Assembly: GCA_013397865.1 (NCBI GenBank)
Contig: VZTI01000467.1
Location: 35,846-99,845, forward strand
Origin: Struthidea cinerea
Taxonomy: Eukaryota > Chordata > Aves > Passeriformes > Corcoracidae
DNA: 64,000 nt
Direction: 5' to 3'
How positions within the stretch are numbered: the first letter of the stretch is position 1; every line of letters starts with the position of its first letter. A program made the translations under genes and the position numbers. Shown piece by piece: positions 13,476 to 25,200 of this stretch. The notes below the pieces were generated by a model, which did no database searches, had not been told where the DNA came from, and worked only from the letters and a program-made list of their open reading frames with translations.

Positions 13476-15394
13476 GAAAAAAAAACCTTTTTATTCCTTT
13501 TTGGCTTTTTTTATTTTTAAAGAAGAAAGAATAAAAGAAGTCCTTTTTAAAATTTGGCTGAAACAGGGATATATTGGGGTTTCTTGCATAGGATGAGGCT
13601 CTCAGTGTCCACTCTTCACACTGAGCTAATTACAGATCTAGGACAGCTCTTAACACAGTATTTGACTATGGAGTAGTGCAGTCATCAGTGCCTGTGCCCT
13701 TGAGATCATTGTGGTGTGTTTCGGCATGTCAGCAAATTTTGACAAAGTGCTCCATCCTCTCTGATTTGTGAGCCACACAAATCCACACAAATCCATGTGT
13801 GTATGAGCTGCAGCCCAGCCTCCAGCTCCAGATTCAGTTAGTGTTAGTTGTATAGTCTGATATTGACTGTTTAGCAATTGTCACCAATATTTATCAGCAA
13901 GTGTGCTCAACAGAGGAGGAAAAGCATCATGAAACAAGACAAAAGTTGTCAAATGACAAAATGCAACAGCATACTATTGTACTAATGCATCTAGAATTTT
14001 CCACAGATACAGCAGACTCTTGGAAGTCATTTGGGCAAGAACTTGTTTTCTTCTAAAAGGAGATGAAACTATGGAAAGGCATAGGGAGATAATAGGACTT
14101 GTAAAGGTCTATATCTATGCTAATATATGGGGGTCAGACAAATTATATTTGCAGGATCCAGGGCATGTGTTTCAATCACCAGCCTAAAAGTTAGTGAAAG
14201 AGAACTAGCCATGATACAGATATAGAAAATACTCCATTCCCAGGAAGAACAACTTGTTTGCAAGATAATTGGCTTCATATGTGAAATCAAAAAAAAGTTT
14301 GAAGCATTTTTAGCAGTCTTCAGTTTGGCAAGTCTGACATGCTGTTGTAGGGTTTGTACAATCTCTAATGTAAGATCAGATTGTAGTGGGCCTCAGAGAC
14401 ATGGAACAGAGATAAAAAAATACTTCTGAAAATAGGCTTAAACATAACAGATTAAGAAACTGAAATTTGCCAGCCTGCAGGATGTACTCAGATCAGATTA
14501 CAAGTTTTGACTTCTTTTTTTTTGCCTCCTCAGCGCCACAGTGGACTAGGTTCAAAAGCAAAATAAAACAAAACCCACAAATATTCAGAAGGAAAATGAA
14601 AGTGAACCTGCAGGAGGTTGGGAGAAGGAATGTCAAGAGGACAGTGATAACCACAGAACTGAGCACCAACCTGCATTTGGCAGAGTTGCTCTCTCTGTGA
14701 AGAAGTAAAGCCATTACTGCACAGCCTCACTGACAGCACCAAAAGGGCAAAAAGGCACACATATATAAGGAAATACATTAGTTATTTGTAGAAATTGCTC
14801 AAAACAGAGTCACATCCATTGTCTGGAATACTGTCTAGAAGCTTTGACACCCCAGAGGCCTCACAAGCGAGTGTGGTATCTGAAGCTGGAGTGAAAGGTT
14901 TAGAGAGAAAACATAGGCATAAGGAAAGATATAATAATGATGCATTGCAGAAATTATTCTGAGAGCGGGTGGATGTGAATGGGGCACATAGGAAAGACAT
15001 ATTCCTGAAAACAGAAATGTTGGAATTGTTTCAAAAACTCTCGGGCTGAACACATATTACACTGAATTCCAAATACACTTTATTTTATAGAAAAGCAGGC
15101 AGCTAAGAAGGTGGCAAACATGAATATTCAAATTAAAAAAAGGGAAAGAAGAGCCATGGTTTCAGCAAGTAGCCATATAAAGGAAAACAGCTTTCTTAAC
15201 TTTCAGAAAACTTGGTAACAAAGAAAAAGTTATAGAAATATAGGAAAAAAAATATATAAATAAAAAAGTATCACTTTGATACAAATGATCCAAATAAAAC
15301 AAAAAATATATTGGTTGGTTTCAGATTGGTATGGATCTCTTAGTGCTGGAACATTTGTGAGCCACTTCTTAATTCATATTCCCATTATACAGAA
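13476..15394. other. Gene-free stretch
   Basis: Short frames only. A possible, very decayed MIR-like stretch lies near 14062-14110 (AGATGAAACTATGGAAAGGC followed by AGGACTTGTAAAGGTCT), but the resemblance is too weak to call on its own. Confidence 0.45.
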
Positions 15395-15455
15395 ATAGCA
15401 CTGAGTCCCCTTGTATTTCCCCATCTGTACAACCGAGCATCGTGTTAGGGTATTT
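15395..15455 (-). repeat. Possible MIR-like fragment, reverse orientation
   Basis: The words TTTCCCCATCTGTACAA, preceded by GAGTCCCC, resemble the reverse complement of the MIR central block (tttccccatctgtaaaatggg). The remainder of the element is not recognisable, so this may be a chance match. Confidence 0.3.
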
Positions 15456-16655
15456 TTGTTGCAGACATTTTCAGGATTTTTTATTGAATTTTTCATCTTT
15501 TATGGAGTTTTCACTTTTAAATTCTCATATGTTTTGTCTGGCCTTTGACATTCCTCTAGATTAAATGTGGGAAAAAAAAAAAAAGCATTTGTGAGACAAA
15601 CCATTCTGGAAACAGCCTGGTACTGAACAGTAAATATTTCTGTTGGGCTGGCACCACCTAATTGTTTCTTTTCACTTCAAATATTTGTGCCACCTTAAAA
15701 TGTCATCAGTGATATTTACAATAATTGGTAGGTCACAGATGAGAAGGATCATTTTGCTGCTAGACACAAAAGGCCTGCTAGCCTCTACAAATCATCAAAA
15801 TGTTGCATTACTTTATGAAAGAAAAGGGGAAGACAAAAAAAAAAACAGCACTTCTAAATCTTTAATCAGCCACTCAGATTCACTGATGGAGAAATGAAAG
15901 TGCAGGGAATTTATGCACAGTATCAAGAGGGAGCATAGTCTGCACAAAAAAGGCCTTTTGAAAAATCTTAGTAGTCACAGAGAAAGGATCACTGGCCCTT
16001 TATAAATGCTTACAACCTGTTTATTATGAGGAGATTTTCACAGACACGGTATAAAAAAAAGCTTTAAGCAACAGACGTTAGGGATCTCTTTGTAAGGAAC
16101 ACAAGGCAATTTTTGATATAGCAGGATACAACTAATAAGCGTAATTGAGGAAATAAATATTGACCACAGCTTTGAGGCGGATCTGTCCAGGCTTTCATCT
16201 CCAATGAACTCTTCCTCCAAGACAAAAGCCTTTGAAGTCAGACAAGTCAGGTTTTGCTGTAGTATTAGCTAAGATCCTTAACTTGTCTGAAGAGAGAAAA
16301 TCTGAAGTGACTATGCCAGATGGAGTCTAAATATCAACAATTAAATTAAAAGGTTCATAAATAACTCGTCCTTCCCACTCTGTCCTTGCAGGTGAGTCAT
16401 TTCCTCAAACCTACTTTCAATGACAACTCAGAGACAGTCTGAATTGCGGCAAAATCCTCCTAGCAGCTCCTGGTCCCTGGGGTGTTTTTCAGCGTCCCAG
16501 CTGTGTACTTGCATCCTCTTTTCTGCCACACACAGTGGTCCCAAATATTTCAGCCCCAAAGACAGGTTCAGTTCTCCACAATACCATAGCAAACTCCCCT
16601 TCCTCCTGGGAATTTCATTCAGTTCAGGCTTTTTATGGAAACATAAAGCTATTGC

Positions 16656-16740
16656 AAATAAATAAAAAATAAATAAATAAATAAATAAAAATATATGTAT
16701 TTATATTTACATATATGTAATATATGTATATATATATATG
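16656..16740. repeat. (AAAT)n / (TATG)n simple repeat
   Basis: A run of AAAT units passes into an alternating TA/TATG tract. It is about 85 bp long, imperfect and AT-only apart from single G and C bases. Confidence 0.85.
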
Positions 16741-17330
16741 CAGACACATTGATAGTGTTATTGTGTATGACTGGTGTATCTGATGTCATGAAACAAAGCT
16801 GATATGAGCTTGATGCAAACAAACCAAAGGACAGCAGCAGATCGCCCAAACTCTTTCTAAAACATGAATCCATTTTGTATGCCAAAAAATTTACATAGAT
16901 ACGAGCGGAAGCTAAATGAGTATTTGGAATAAAACTCCTCTGAAGGCTACTAAAGCTCATGAAATCTTCAGAACTGCAAGTAGTTGACTGCTGGGAAGGT
17001 ATGAGGGTAAATATCACGTATTTGTCCTGTTCTTTGCCCTAGGAATCAACTTCTGCCCACTGCTGGGACAGAATACTGGGCTAGCCCTCTGGGCTGAATC
17101 AGCACAGCTCTTCATCAACTTTTGCATAACAAAGAAAAGCTTGCAAAATATTGTTTTTCCAAACCGAAGATGTGGATGCTTACAAGCTGAGCACGTAGGG
17201 AGCCTTATGCTTCTCAGCACACATATATATCTCAGTATGACCTTACTGATACAGTACAGATCACTGACACATCACTACAGCAGAGTCTCATTAAGAAATC
17301 TAGCTAGATGTATCTGCTTGTACACGTCTG

Positions 17331-17390
17331 CATGTATTTATGTATGTGTGTATGTATATATAAGTAAATACCTGTGCATGTATGTATGTG
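17331..17390. repeat. Imperfect (TATG)n / (TGTA)n microsatellite
   Basis: Repeated TATG/TGTA units are interrupted by TATATATAAGTAAATACC. It is the plus-strand basis of a spurious Tyr/Val/Cys-rich frame. Confidence 0.75.
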
Positions 17391-17921
17391 CCTATCTCTC
17401 TCTCCACCTCCATCTCCCCTTTTTTGGCCCATCCTTTTGTTTTCTGAGATAGCTATTCCTTCCTGTTTATCACAACCAGCATCAACCTCAGAGTGCAGAA
17501 TGCATTAAACACCAATTACAGCTCTTTATTCTGCAGGTGAGCCCACTTGTTTAGTTTTGTTTTCTTTCCAGTCATGGCCCATTTGCTGCTTTTATTCCTC
17601 AGAATACCTAGCTTGGATTATTTTTCCTTCAGTTAAGGTTTGCTTCACATAAAAGCAGACTGCAAACATATCATTTTTAGATGAGCCACCTGGATATTTT
17701 CATTGCTGTTACCATTTCCCATTTTTGTATCATTACATTTCTTTCTTTACCAAATGTTTACAAAGTCTCTGTGGATCACCTTTCTTATCATCTGCTGACA
17801 GATTGGGCACCAAACTGGTTTAATTAGTTCAGGGCTGGTCACTTCTTTTTTTCTCTAGCACTTTAGAAGATAGTCAACCCATAGGGGCTGGCTTGTCAAT
17901 TTGAAAATTTCTCAATACAAG

Positions 17922-17982
17922 ATCTTTCTCCCAGTGAATCAGCAACTCCACTATCTTTCTCCCAGTGAATCAGCAACTCCAC
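17922..17982 (+). repeat. 31-bp tandem duplication
   Basis: Two adjacent copies begin with ATCTTTCTCCCAGTGAATC, at 17922 and 17953. Thirty of the 31 bases agree, with only the last base differing. The near identity indicates a recent local duplication. Confidence 0.9.
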
Positions 17983-18636
17983 ATTTGGTTTGGGCCCCAA
18001 AGAGGGAAGGAAAGCTTGTACATAATGAAATGAATGTTATTTTTGAAACATAAACAGCATGATGGACCGGATGAGGAAGTTTCACTGTAATGTTCAACAA
18101 AACATAGACTTCTACTATATGCTATTTATATTTACTCTTTATTTCTTTTTATTTAAATCACCCACTACCCTTGTGAAATGTGACGCTCGGAGTGACATGC
18201 CAAGATCCTGACACCCTTGCAGAGACACCAGTGCCTATGAAAATAAGGAGTTGATGTTGGCTGGACCGTCAGCATGGAATACTAATACTAGGAACTACAT
18301 GAAACAAAAAAGCAGGACGGAGTGGCCAATACTCAAATACCAGGAGATTAAATCAACACTGGATGATCCAGGACAAGGAGCAAACACCAAGTCAGGAGCA
18401 AATTTTCAGTCTGAAGGCACAACAGGCAACATCTAGGCAATGCCTACCTGGATCAGGTTTACCTACACTCAGTTATTAAGGAGAAGACAGCCAAGGCTTG
18501 CTACCACCAGCCCCAAAGAGCCAGCGATCTAGACAGGAACATAAACTATTGACTAAGATTCCTCAACTGCAGAAACTTCCAAATCCCAAACAGACCAAAT
18601 AGTCCAAAAGTAGTACTGCTGTAATTACTGCTTGTT
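17983..18636. other. Gene-free stretch
   Basis: A 61-codon frame (18251-18436) has no recognisable domain. No repeat was identified. Confidence 0.45.
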
Positions 18637-18757
18637 CACAGAACCACAGAAAGGTGGGACTGGAAAGGATGACTGGGGGTCATCTAGTCCAACCTCCCTG
18701 CTCAAGCAGGCTCCCCTAGAGCACAGTACACACAGGTTTTTGAATACAGCTGAGTTC
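18637..18757 (-). mobile_element. CR1 LINE 3'-end fragment
   Basis: Read on the plus strand, this is the reverse complement of a CR1 end: a worn CACAGAACCACAGAAAGG tail, then GGTCATCTAGTCCAACC, then CTGCTCAAGCAGG and a TTTTGAATAC block. That order is diagnostic for avian CR1. The element is 5'-truncated, as most CR1 copies are, and carries no reading frame. Confidence 0.85.
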
Positions 18758-20013
18758 ACATGGGCCTTGTAAGGTGGTATCATTAAGTTGTGCAAATGGT
18801 ACAAATACTGAATTTCATGGAAATCTGTCTTTTGTTGCACTGAAGTCACTCATTATGATCAGCAGTTTGAAGCTTATGAGCAAGGGAGATATTTAGCATC
18901 TCTTAACTACCTGACTGTGACAGAAACCAGAGTCAGCCAAAGTTTTGCAATGGAACTGCCTAGACCTTTTCTTTATAATGAGATCCCCAAAGAAGACTGG
19001 AAGACTTTGAAACTCAGAAAGCAATTTTTTATTAAACCTAGAACCAAAACCAAAAAATTGAAAAGAAAAAGCACAAAATGTCCAATTCAAGTAGACTAGA
19101 AATAAAGAAGGCTTGCTAAACATGTCTTCCTCAGTTACAGGTTTGCTTTTGGTCAACTCAGTGACTTTCTAAGTTTGTCGCAAACTTGACTAATCCCCTC
19201 TCATCCTAGGAAGTCTTTTCCACCAGCCTCTGAAGTCTGTCTGTCTGCACCTTCTGAGCTGCAGGATCCCAGTTCTCTGCTCTAACTCTTCTATGTGCCA
19301 CACTCAGCTGTCTTGCGAAGTTTTTCCACCCACGTATGCCCAGCTGCTGGATAGACAGGGACCATCTGCTTTACCCTCCAAGGGGCTGCACCTGACCTAG
19401 TCTTCATAAAGGGACATACTACAACTGTGAACGAAGGAGAAAAAGAAGATATTAATGTCCAGTATGCAAATCTTCAGCAATTTGATGATAATCTGTTTAT
19501 GGATTTTAGTATAAAGGGAAATGCTAACCCTAATAGATGCAGCACCACTCTAAAATTAGTTTTTCTGAAATATAGCACTTAGACAAAACAACACTGTTAC
19601 TAGCCATATCCAGATATATTTGACAGTAAGGAGAAATATGTAGTCAAAGCCTTTTTAAAGATCTGATAAGGAAGAGAGGCCACAGAGCAGAAGCGATTAG
19701 ATTTTACATTTTCTGAAGTTGACACAACACAAAATAAGATCTGTTCTTTAAATGTTAAAACACAGTAAACATATAAATCAGATGTCAAAACTATGGAACT
19801 GGAACAGAAAGGGATACCTGAAGGAAAGGTCTTAGAATAGCAGAAGACACCAATACACTGGGAGAAGAAAGCATTGTAAAGTTTTGAATATGGGTATAAG
19901 GTGGTTATGTGAAAGTGAGGTTGATGGTTGTACACAGGCCAACCATGGTGGTTCCTCTGGTTCAGCATGAAGTAAGAAGGATGAGAGCTCTACAAAGGCA
20001 CAGAAAATCACGG
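18758..20013. other. Gene-free stretch
   Basis: Unique AT-rich sequence. Overlapping frames of 60-122 codons on both strands (for example 19600-19968 minus) have no recognisable domain. Confidence 0.5.
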
Positions 20014-20597
20014 TGTCATGGTTTAACCCCAGCCTGCCACCAGGAAAGCAGGGCTCCATTACATGGTACAGTTACTTGGGAAGACATCACTCCAAATATA
20101 TCCCTGTGATTCCTCTTTCTTCCCACCATGTTTATAGGTTAGGCATGATGCCATGTGGTCTGGAACACCCCTTTGGTCAGTTTGAGTCACCTGTCCTGGA
20201 CGTGTCTCCTCCCAGCCTCCCATGCAGCCACAACTTCCTCGTCAGCAGTACGAAAAGCAAAAAGGCCTTGGCTCTGTGTAAGCCCAGCTCAGCAATAACA
20301 CAGACATCTCTATTTTATCAACACAAATACAAAACCGATCCCTCGGCCGGGGCTGTCCGCCTCAGGGGCTCCGTCCAACCCCCACGTAGGTCGGCCAGCG
20401 ACCTCACCTGCAGGCTGGAGACCCGGAGCGCTGGGAGGCTGAGCGCCGCAGAGAGGGCAGTCGCTGCCGGGGAGGCGGGCCAGGCGGCTGGCGCGCCTCT
20501 TCTCCTGAGATGGCAGAGTGGCTGGCCTTCCCTAGGAGGGCCTGCGGGAGTAAAAGAACCACGAGGAGGAGGCAACCCTTCGGTGACCAGGACAAGG

Positions 20598-20801
20598 TTT
20601 AGTGGGTATCCGGATCAGGAGGAATCGCCCCAACCGGCTCTGCGGGCGCACTTTTAAGGAAGGGGAAAAGGGTAGGAGAATACAGTGGGGACCAATGNGT
20701 TTATTGGGTGTCCGGATCAGCAGGAATCCCCCGGAGCGGCTCTGCGGGCGCAGTTTTAAGGAAGGGGAAAAGGGGAGGAGAGTACAGTGGGGACCAATGA
20801 G
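20598..20801. repeat. 102-bp tandem duplication inside the younger LTR
   Basis: Copy A is 20598-20699 and copy B is 20700-20801. Both run from TTTA(G/T)TGGGT(A/G)TCCGGATC to GTGGGGACCAATG with a handful of substitutions. The unit spans the poly(A)-signal region of the LTR: copy B has AATAAA on the minus strand, while copy A reads ACTAAA at the same place. The single ambiguous base of the window (20698) falls at the junction. Confidence 0.85.
20700..20705 (-). promoter_or_regulatory. Poly(A) signal of the younger LTR
   Basis: TTTATT on the plus strand is AATAAA on the minus strand, in the reading direction of the LTR. In retroviral LTRs this signal lies in R. The duplicated copy at 20598-20603 has a degenerate version. 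Confidence 0.6.
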
Positions 20802-21150
20802 ATAGGGCGAAAGGGGAGCAACCAGGGTACAAGTAGCTAATGGGGATTGAACTGGGGAGGAGAAATTGGGCAATAACCAATAAGGGGTACAAAAACCCGG
20901 AACATTCTGGAAAATGGGGTAGGTCTGAGACTCCAGGGGAGGGAGTTTTAAACTTGGGAACTGCCCATGGAACCACCCTCCGACTCCGACTCGTCTGCCC
21001 ACTGAAGGGCACGTAGAGGAGCGACAGGAGGTGGTCTGCATAAGGACCAGGAGGATGCCCTGCAGGTGGGTGCCCTGGGGAACGTCCCAACACAAAACAT
21101 GCCAACCACTGTGAAGAAAATTAAGCAAAACCCCAGCCAAAACCAGCACA

Positions 21151-22004
21151 CATGGGCATGGGAGATAAAGAAGAAGGACAGAAGGACCTGGATCTGATAC
21201 AGAATCAGACCCAAGTATCTTGCACATGCCTTATGCAAAGGAGTTATCAGGCTTAAGTTTAAGGCCCGTGCTAAAAGTCCATAGCATAAGCCAGTCTGTC
21301 AGACTCTGCACAGGACTTTACAGATCTGGAGCTAATAGGAAGGCTGTGTGCCTTCCCACTACATGATGACTTTTATCATCAGGGTGGCTCTGGCCTGAAA
21401 AAAGCAGGGAGATGAGCTATGACCTGGTAAGGTTCTACCTCTTGCATACCCTTTAGCTTGGGGGAAACTAAAAGGAAAATGCAACACTATGCATCAGCCA
21501 ACATTATATGACCTACCAACATGGCTGTCAAGACTGGGAAACCAGTGGGCTCAAATAGCAAAGATCCAAAGAAGCAGCTAAAGGCCATTCATTTGCCTGC
21601 CTTCTATGAACTACACCATTAAAATTATGTTCTAACTTCAGTAGTATAATTTACTTCAATTTCACTAAGTAAATTAAGTAACCAAACATTAAACATTATG
21701 CCACAATGTAAAAGAAATTGACATATACATAGGCTCAAATTTTAAATCACCAAATCTGTATAACATGTATTCAGATTCATGACAGCTCTCATTGAAACCT
21801 GACAATGGCAGCACCGCTTAAAGCAGGTACATTTGCAAGATAATGCAAGTGACAGAATCCCTACATGAAGCTGGAGTAGGCTAGATTTGAAGATCTGAAG
21901 ATAGGGCTCTCCATAGCCAGTAAAGATTTGGCAATAATATTGAATTAAACATGCCTTGCACAGGGCTCACTCAGAAATTTCATTTCAATAGAATTGCTAT
22001 GTTC
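21151..22004. other. Gene-free stretch
   Basis: No coding frame. A segment near 21245-21285 (CTTAAGTTTAAGGCCCGTGCT) resembles worn amniote interspersed repeats, but I cannot name it. Confidence 0.4.
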
Positions 22005-22225
22005 ACTGATGACTGAAACCTTATTATTTTTGTTAAAATTGTCTAGTATTTTACTTCATTTGCTTCAGTTGTGGGAGTTCATTCAGTCTTTCTTTTTGAT
22101 TAGTTTGGGATATAAGGGCTAGCAAGAGCTCTGTCAGCTCTGGAGGAACAAACTGTGTGGGCTGAATCTCGTCAGATTCACTGATGTTATGCTGATCATG
22201 TTTAATATCGGTTCAGGGATGTAAA
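22005..22225 (+). repeat. Unnamed dispersed repeat, copy B
   Basis: This is the homologue of 13251-13475, in the same orientation. It shares GAGTTCATTCAGTCTTT, CTCTGGAGGAACAAACTGTG, GTGGGCT and TGCTGATCATG in that order. Relative to copy A it has a few small gaps, for example after CAGCAAGAGC and before GGTTCAG. The divergence points to an old family with unknown mode of spread. Confidence 0.6.
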
Positions 22226-25200
22226 AACTTTTTTCCAGGAGTGAAATTGTACTGGCTCTGCCCAGTACCTATGAAAGAAAGCGAATCTAAGGGCAACTGA
22301 GGGAATACTACTCACTTGTTAAAAATTCCTATTTTAAACAGATTCTAAAGTTGGCTCTAAGCAAAGACACTTTTTCCAGATTAATAACCCTCTCCTTTCT
22401 CAGAATACTGAGCAGATTTACATACAGCCCTAAAGTTAGTTCATAAAACGTGTTCAAAGTGGCGTAAGAGAATTTTACGATAGAAGTTTCACTCTTTCTT
22501 AACCTATACAAAATGTACTCAATATTTCTATTATGTAAGGGAGCACAAGCCTATGGATATGTTTGTTATTTACCGCCTCCTTCCTTTTAAAAGATATATT
22601 TTAAATTCAGGTCTCCTTTATTCTCAAACTACCAAGAGAGATGCCTCTTTTTAAACCCATCCTTTAAACAAAATAAATCAAAAGGCTAGAAGAGTGTCAT
22701 ATCCATTCACAGCTCTGAATTTCCAAAAGATGTAAAATCAAAATGAGCCTGAGACTTGCATGTACGGTCCTTGGAAAAATAAATCTTTAAATCTGCTTTC
22801 TCCTTTTTCAGGTGCTTGCAGAGATCCTCTGCTGTTCCTCTGCCTGATCTTCTCACTCTCAGATCTCCATCTGCCAACGTCCCTCCTTTCATTTCTTTGC
22901 CACTGTGGCTTGTGTATCTCCCTCACTCCTCTGCCACCACACTTTCCTTACATCTGCCAAGGATTTTTCTTTGTTTTAGGCATCTCCTCAGCCCTCCCAC
23001 TTACACCTGCAGTTGCCCACAGCAGGTGCCTGGAAGTGAGGGACTCAGGGCTGCTGATGGGCAGTCAGCCGCACTATCCAGCTATGAAACCTCCCAAGTC
23101 CTGCTGAACCTATCCTGTTCCCCAAGTCTTAATGAGAAAAGGCTTCCTGAATGGAACAGGAGGAAAACTAAACCCTGGGTAAGGCATGAGAGCACAAAAG
23201 ATGTGATTTCCAAGATCCCAAAAGCTCCTTGTGAGGTACAGGGTGCTCTTGTTGAGCTGCCTTCAATGGAATGTTGACTGTGTTCAGTAACTTTTTGGAT
23301 CAGATATATACTGCAGCTAAAACTTCTGAGCCTGTTCGGATAACTCATTTAACAGAACTAGAATCCCAAATGATTAGTTTTCTGAGGAAAATCTTCTACT
23401 GAAATATTCTGTGTCACATTCCTCCTATCCTTTAATCTATAAGTAGTGCCTTGAAAACTTATTTGGAGGTAATTTGAATTTAAAAGAGGAAATAAATCCA
23501 CCCAAATCATCCCAACAGCAGCTGACTTCACTAATCAAGACAGATTTTTACATAGCTAGGAATCTTTCATCAAAGACATCAGGAAACCTTCAGTGGAGTC
23601 ACTCAGGACTATGCTGGATATTATAAAGCATCTTTCATTGAAGCCCTGTCTAAAATTCATTATTAAACTAAGACTGTCAGAAAACGAGGATGACGTTGGG
23701 CAAGACTTGTGTGAACATGTGAGGCTGTGGTCTTTCACAGAGCCTCAAACAATTCCAGCACTCGTACTCCACTCAGACATCCCCTGTGGGCAGCCCTGGA
23801 GGACGGAGCCTGCCGCCCTCAGCCGTGCTCAGTGGTGCTTACTCGCTACATGGCACAAACTCTGTGTACTGTGAGGTGGCAATGTGTCTTCTCACCACCT
23901 AATTTTCATACCCATTATATTCAGTTAATGAAATAAAGGGTTGCCTTAGTCAACGTTTTGTTTGCTTTTGATCGCGGACATTTTCTGTGTGGCAGACAGA
24001 ACTGCCTTGGTTTCTAGAGTAAAATTTCAGAAATATCTCACTGAGTGGGAAGATGTTAGCTTGATCTCCCACTGAAATGAGGCTTGTTTCATCACTCATT
24101 CTGCACATGAAGCTGGTCTTCTGATTTCTAACCCATTGCTGCATTTGAATCAGATTTGACAAAGATTCTCTGAGTTTGGTGAAAACAAAGTGAAAAGATA
24201 AAGGGCTGTTAGTTCCCACTGGGAAAAAAAACCAAATAAAATGACAATCTTCTTTTTCTTGGGCAATCAGACACTCAAAGAGTGAAGAGAGTGAAAGAGT
24301 GCAAGAAAGATGTGTTGAAAGCCAGGCTTTTTGTTTCCTCTGTCCAAGAAACATCTTGTTACATAGTTTCCTTCTACTCCTGAAGGCAGGACCTCCATCA
24401 TTCCTGCCACACTAACCATTACAATTCCAAGTTTTATAGGGAACACAGTACATTCTGGTTTCCAAAAATTTCTTTTTATATCTTTTTGTTTCTTTTTTTT
24501 ATTTTTTTTATGTATTGTTGGAGAAAAATCTGTGGAGGAATCAAGAGCTGAAAGAAAGAGAATCTGTTACTGCTTATGAAGTGAAATGATGGGACTGGCT
24601 GAAGTCGTCCTGCCGATATCTTATATGTCAGCAGTCACTAAGTGCGAATTATTGACAATTTCTGCTCTGCACTGTTTTGTTCCCATCCATTGGCTCTGTA
24701 AATAGTGTGGCAGGTGACAAACTGCGTGGTTCAATGCTCAGCTCTTACTAACCAAAGGGCTTCCAGAAAACACCGAGTTGCTCGGAGACCTTGCTGTGAG
24801 ACAAGTATGAATAATATTTGACAAAAAACCCCACCAAAACCTTGATTAATAGAACAAAAGTGATTTTTCTGTGCTTATCGTTCAGGGTAATCCTTTGTGT
24901 CCTTGAATTAGGAAGGCCAATGTCATGCCAGCTGTATTGGCATGCTTTAAAATTCAGCCTTTAGCACAGAATAATGATGAAACTTGGCTTTATAGGAGAA
25001 AATCTGATTGAATTCCAATGATGGAAATATACTCCCCCAAAATAGAAATAATGTTAGTAATTAGCTAAAAAATAGTGAGATTCAATGACTTAATAGTACC
25101 ATTCACAGTTTTAAGCTCTTTATAATTAAGAAAAAGTTTAGAAGAACAGATTATGAACTCTCCTGTTATGAATGGAGGTAGTTTGCTAGGGGTGCTCTGG

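Larger units (their letters stand above)
15456..17921. other. Gene-free stretch with two AT-rich simple repeats
   Basis: No gene is supported. The simple repeats at 16656-16740 and 17331-17390 are listed separately. The remainder is unique AT-rich DNA. Confidence 0.5.
20336..21092 (-). mobile_element. Younger LTR-like element inserted in the older LTR
   Basis: A 757-bp insertion interrupts the older LTR and is flanked by a perfect 6-bp direct repeat CAAAAC (20330-20335 and 21093-21098). On the minus strand it starts TGTTGGGACG, has a possible TATA-like CCTTAAAA and then an AATAAA (20700-20705), and ends GGGATCG. The far end lacks the expected CA, so either the terminus has changed or the boundary is not exact. 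A 6-bp duplication is typical of class II (ERVK-like, alpha/beta-retroviral) integrations. Many intact CpGs in 20336-20660 suggest it is much younger than its host LTR. No coding capacity is present. Confidence 0.7.
20014..21150 (-). mobile_element. Old endogenous-retrovirus solo LTR, split by a younger insertion
   Basis: The minus-strand LTR starts at 21150 with TGTGCTGGTTTTGGCTGGGG and ends at 20014 with GGTTAAACCATGACA, giving the canonical TG...CA termini. Its two parts are 21099-21150 and 20014-20335, about 374 bp together. The right part carries the words TTATTGCTGAGC, GCTTACACAGAG and CAAGGCCTTTTT, which I know from a widespread avian LTR family. The flanks read CACGG (20009-20013) and CATGG (21151-21155), a 5-bp target duplication with one change. 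No internal retroviral genes are present, so this is a recombined solo LTR. The large open frames across it (20013-20657 plus; 20532-21227 minus) are not genes. Confidence 0.8.

Noticed and set aside
14062..14110. Third MIR-like stretch
   Set aside because: Only scattered words agree with the MIR centre, which is not enough for a call.
20013..20657. 214-codon plus-strand open frame, one of the longest in the window
   Set aside because: It lies across the junction of two minus-strand LTRs in GC-rich sequence, where stops are rare by composition. The protein text has no recognisable domain.
20532..21227. 231-codon minus-strand open frame
   Set aside because: It covers the younger LTR, its tandem duplication and the ambiguous base. 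LTRs of this kind are non-coding, and the frame owes its length to composition and duplication.
23950..24354. 134-codon minus-strand frame
   Set aside because: No recognisable motif, no splice or promoter context, and ordinary AT-rich composition. Frames of this length are expected by chance in 64 kb.
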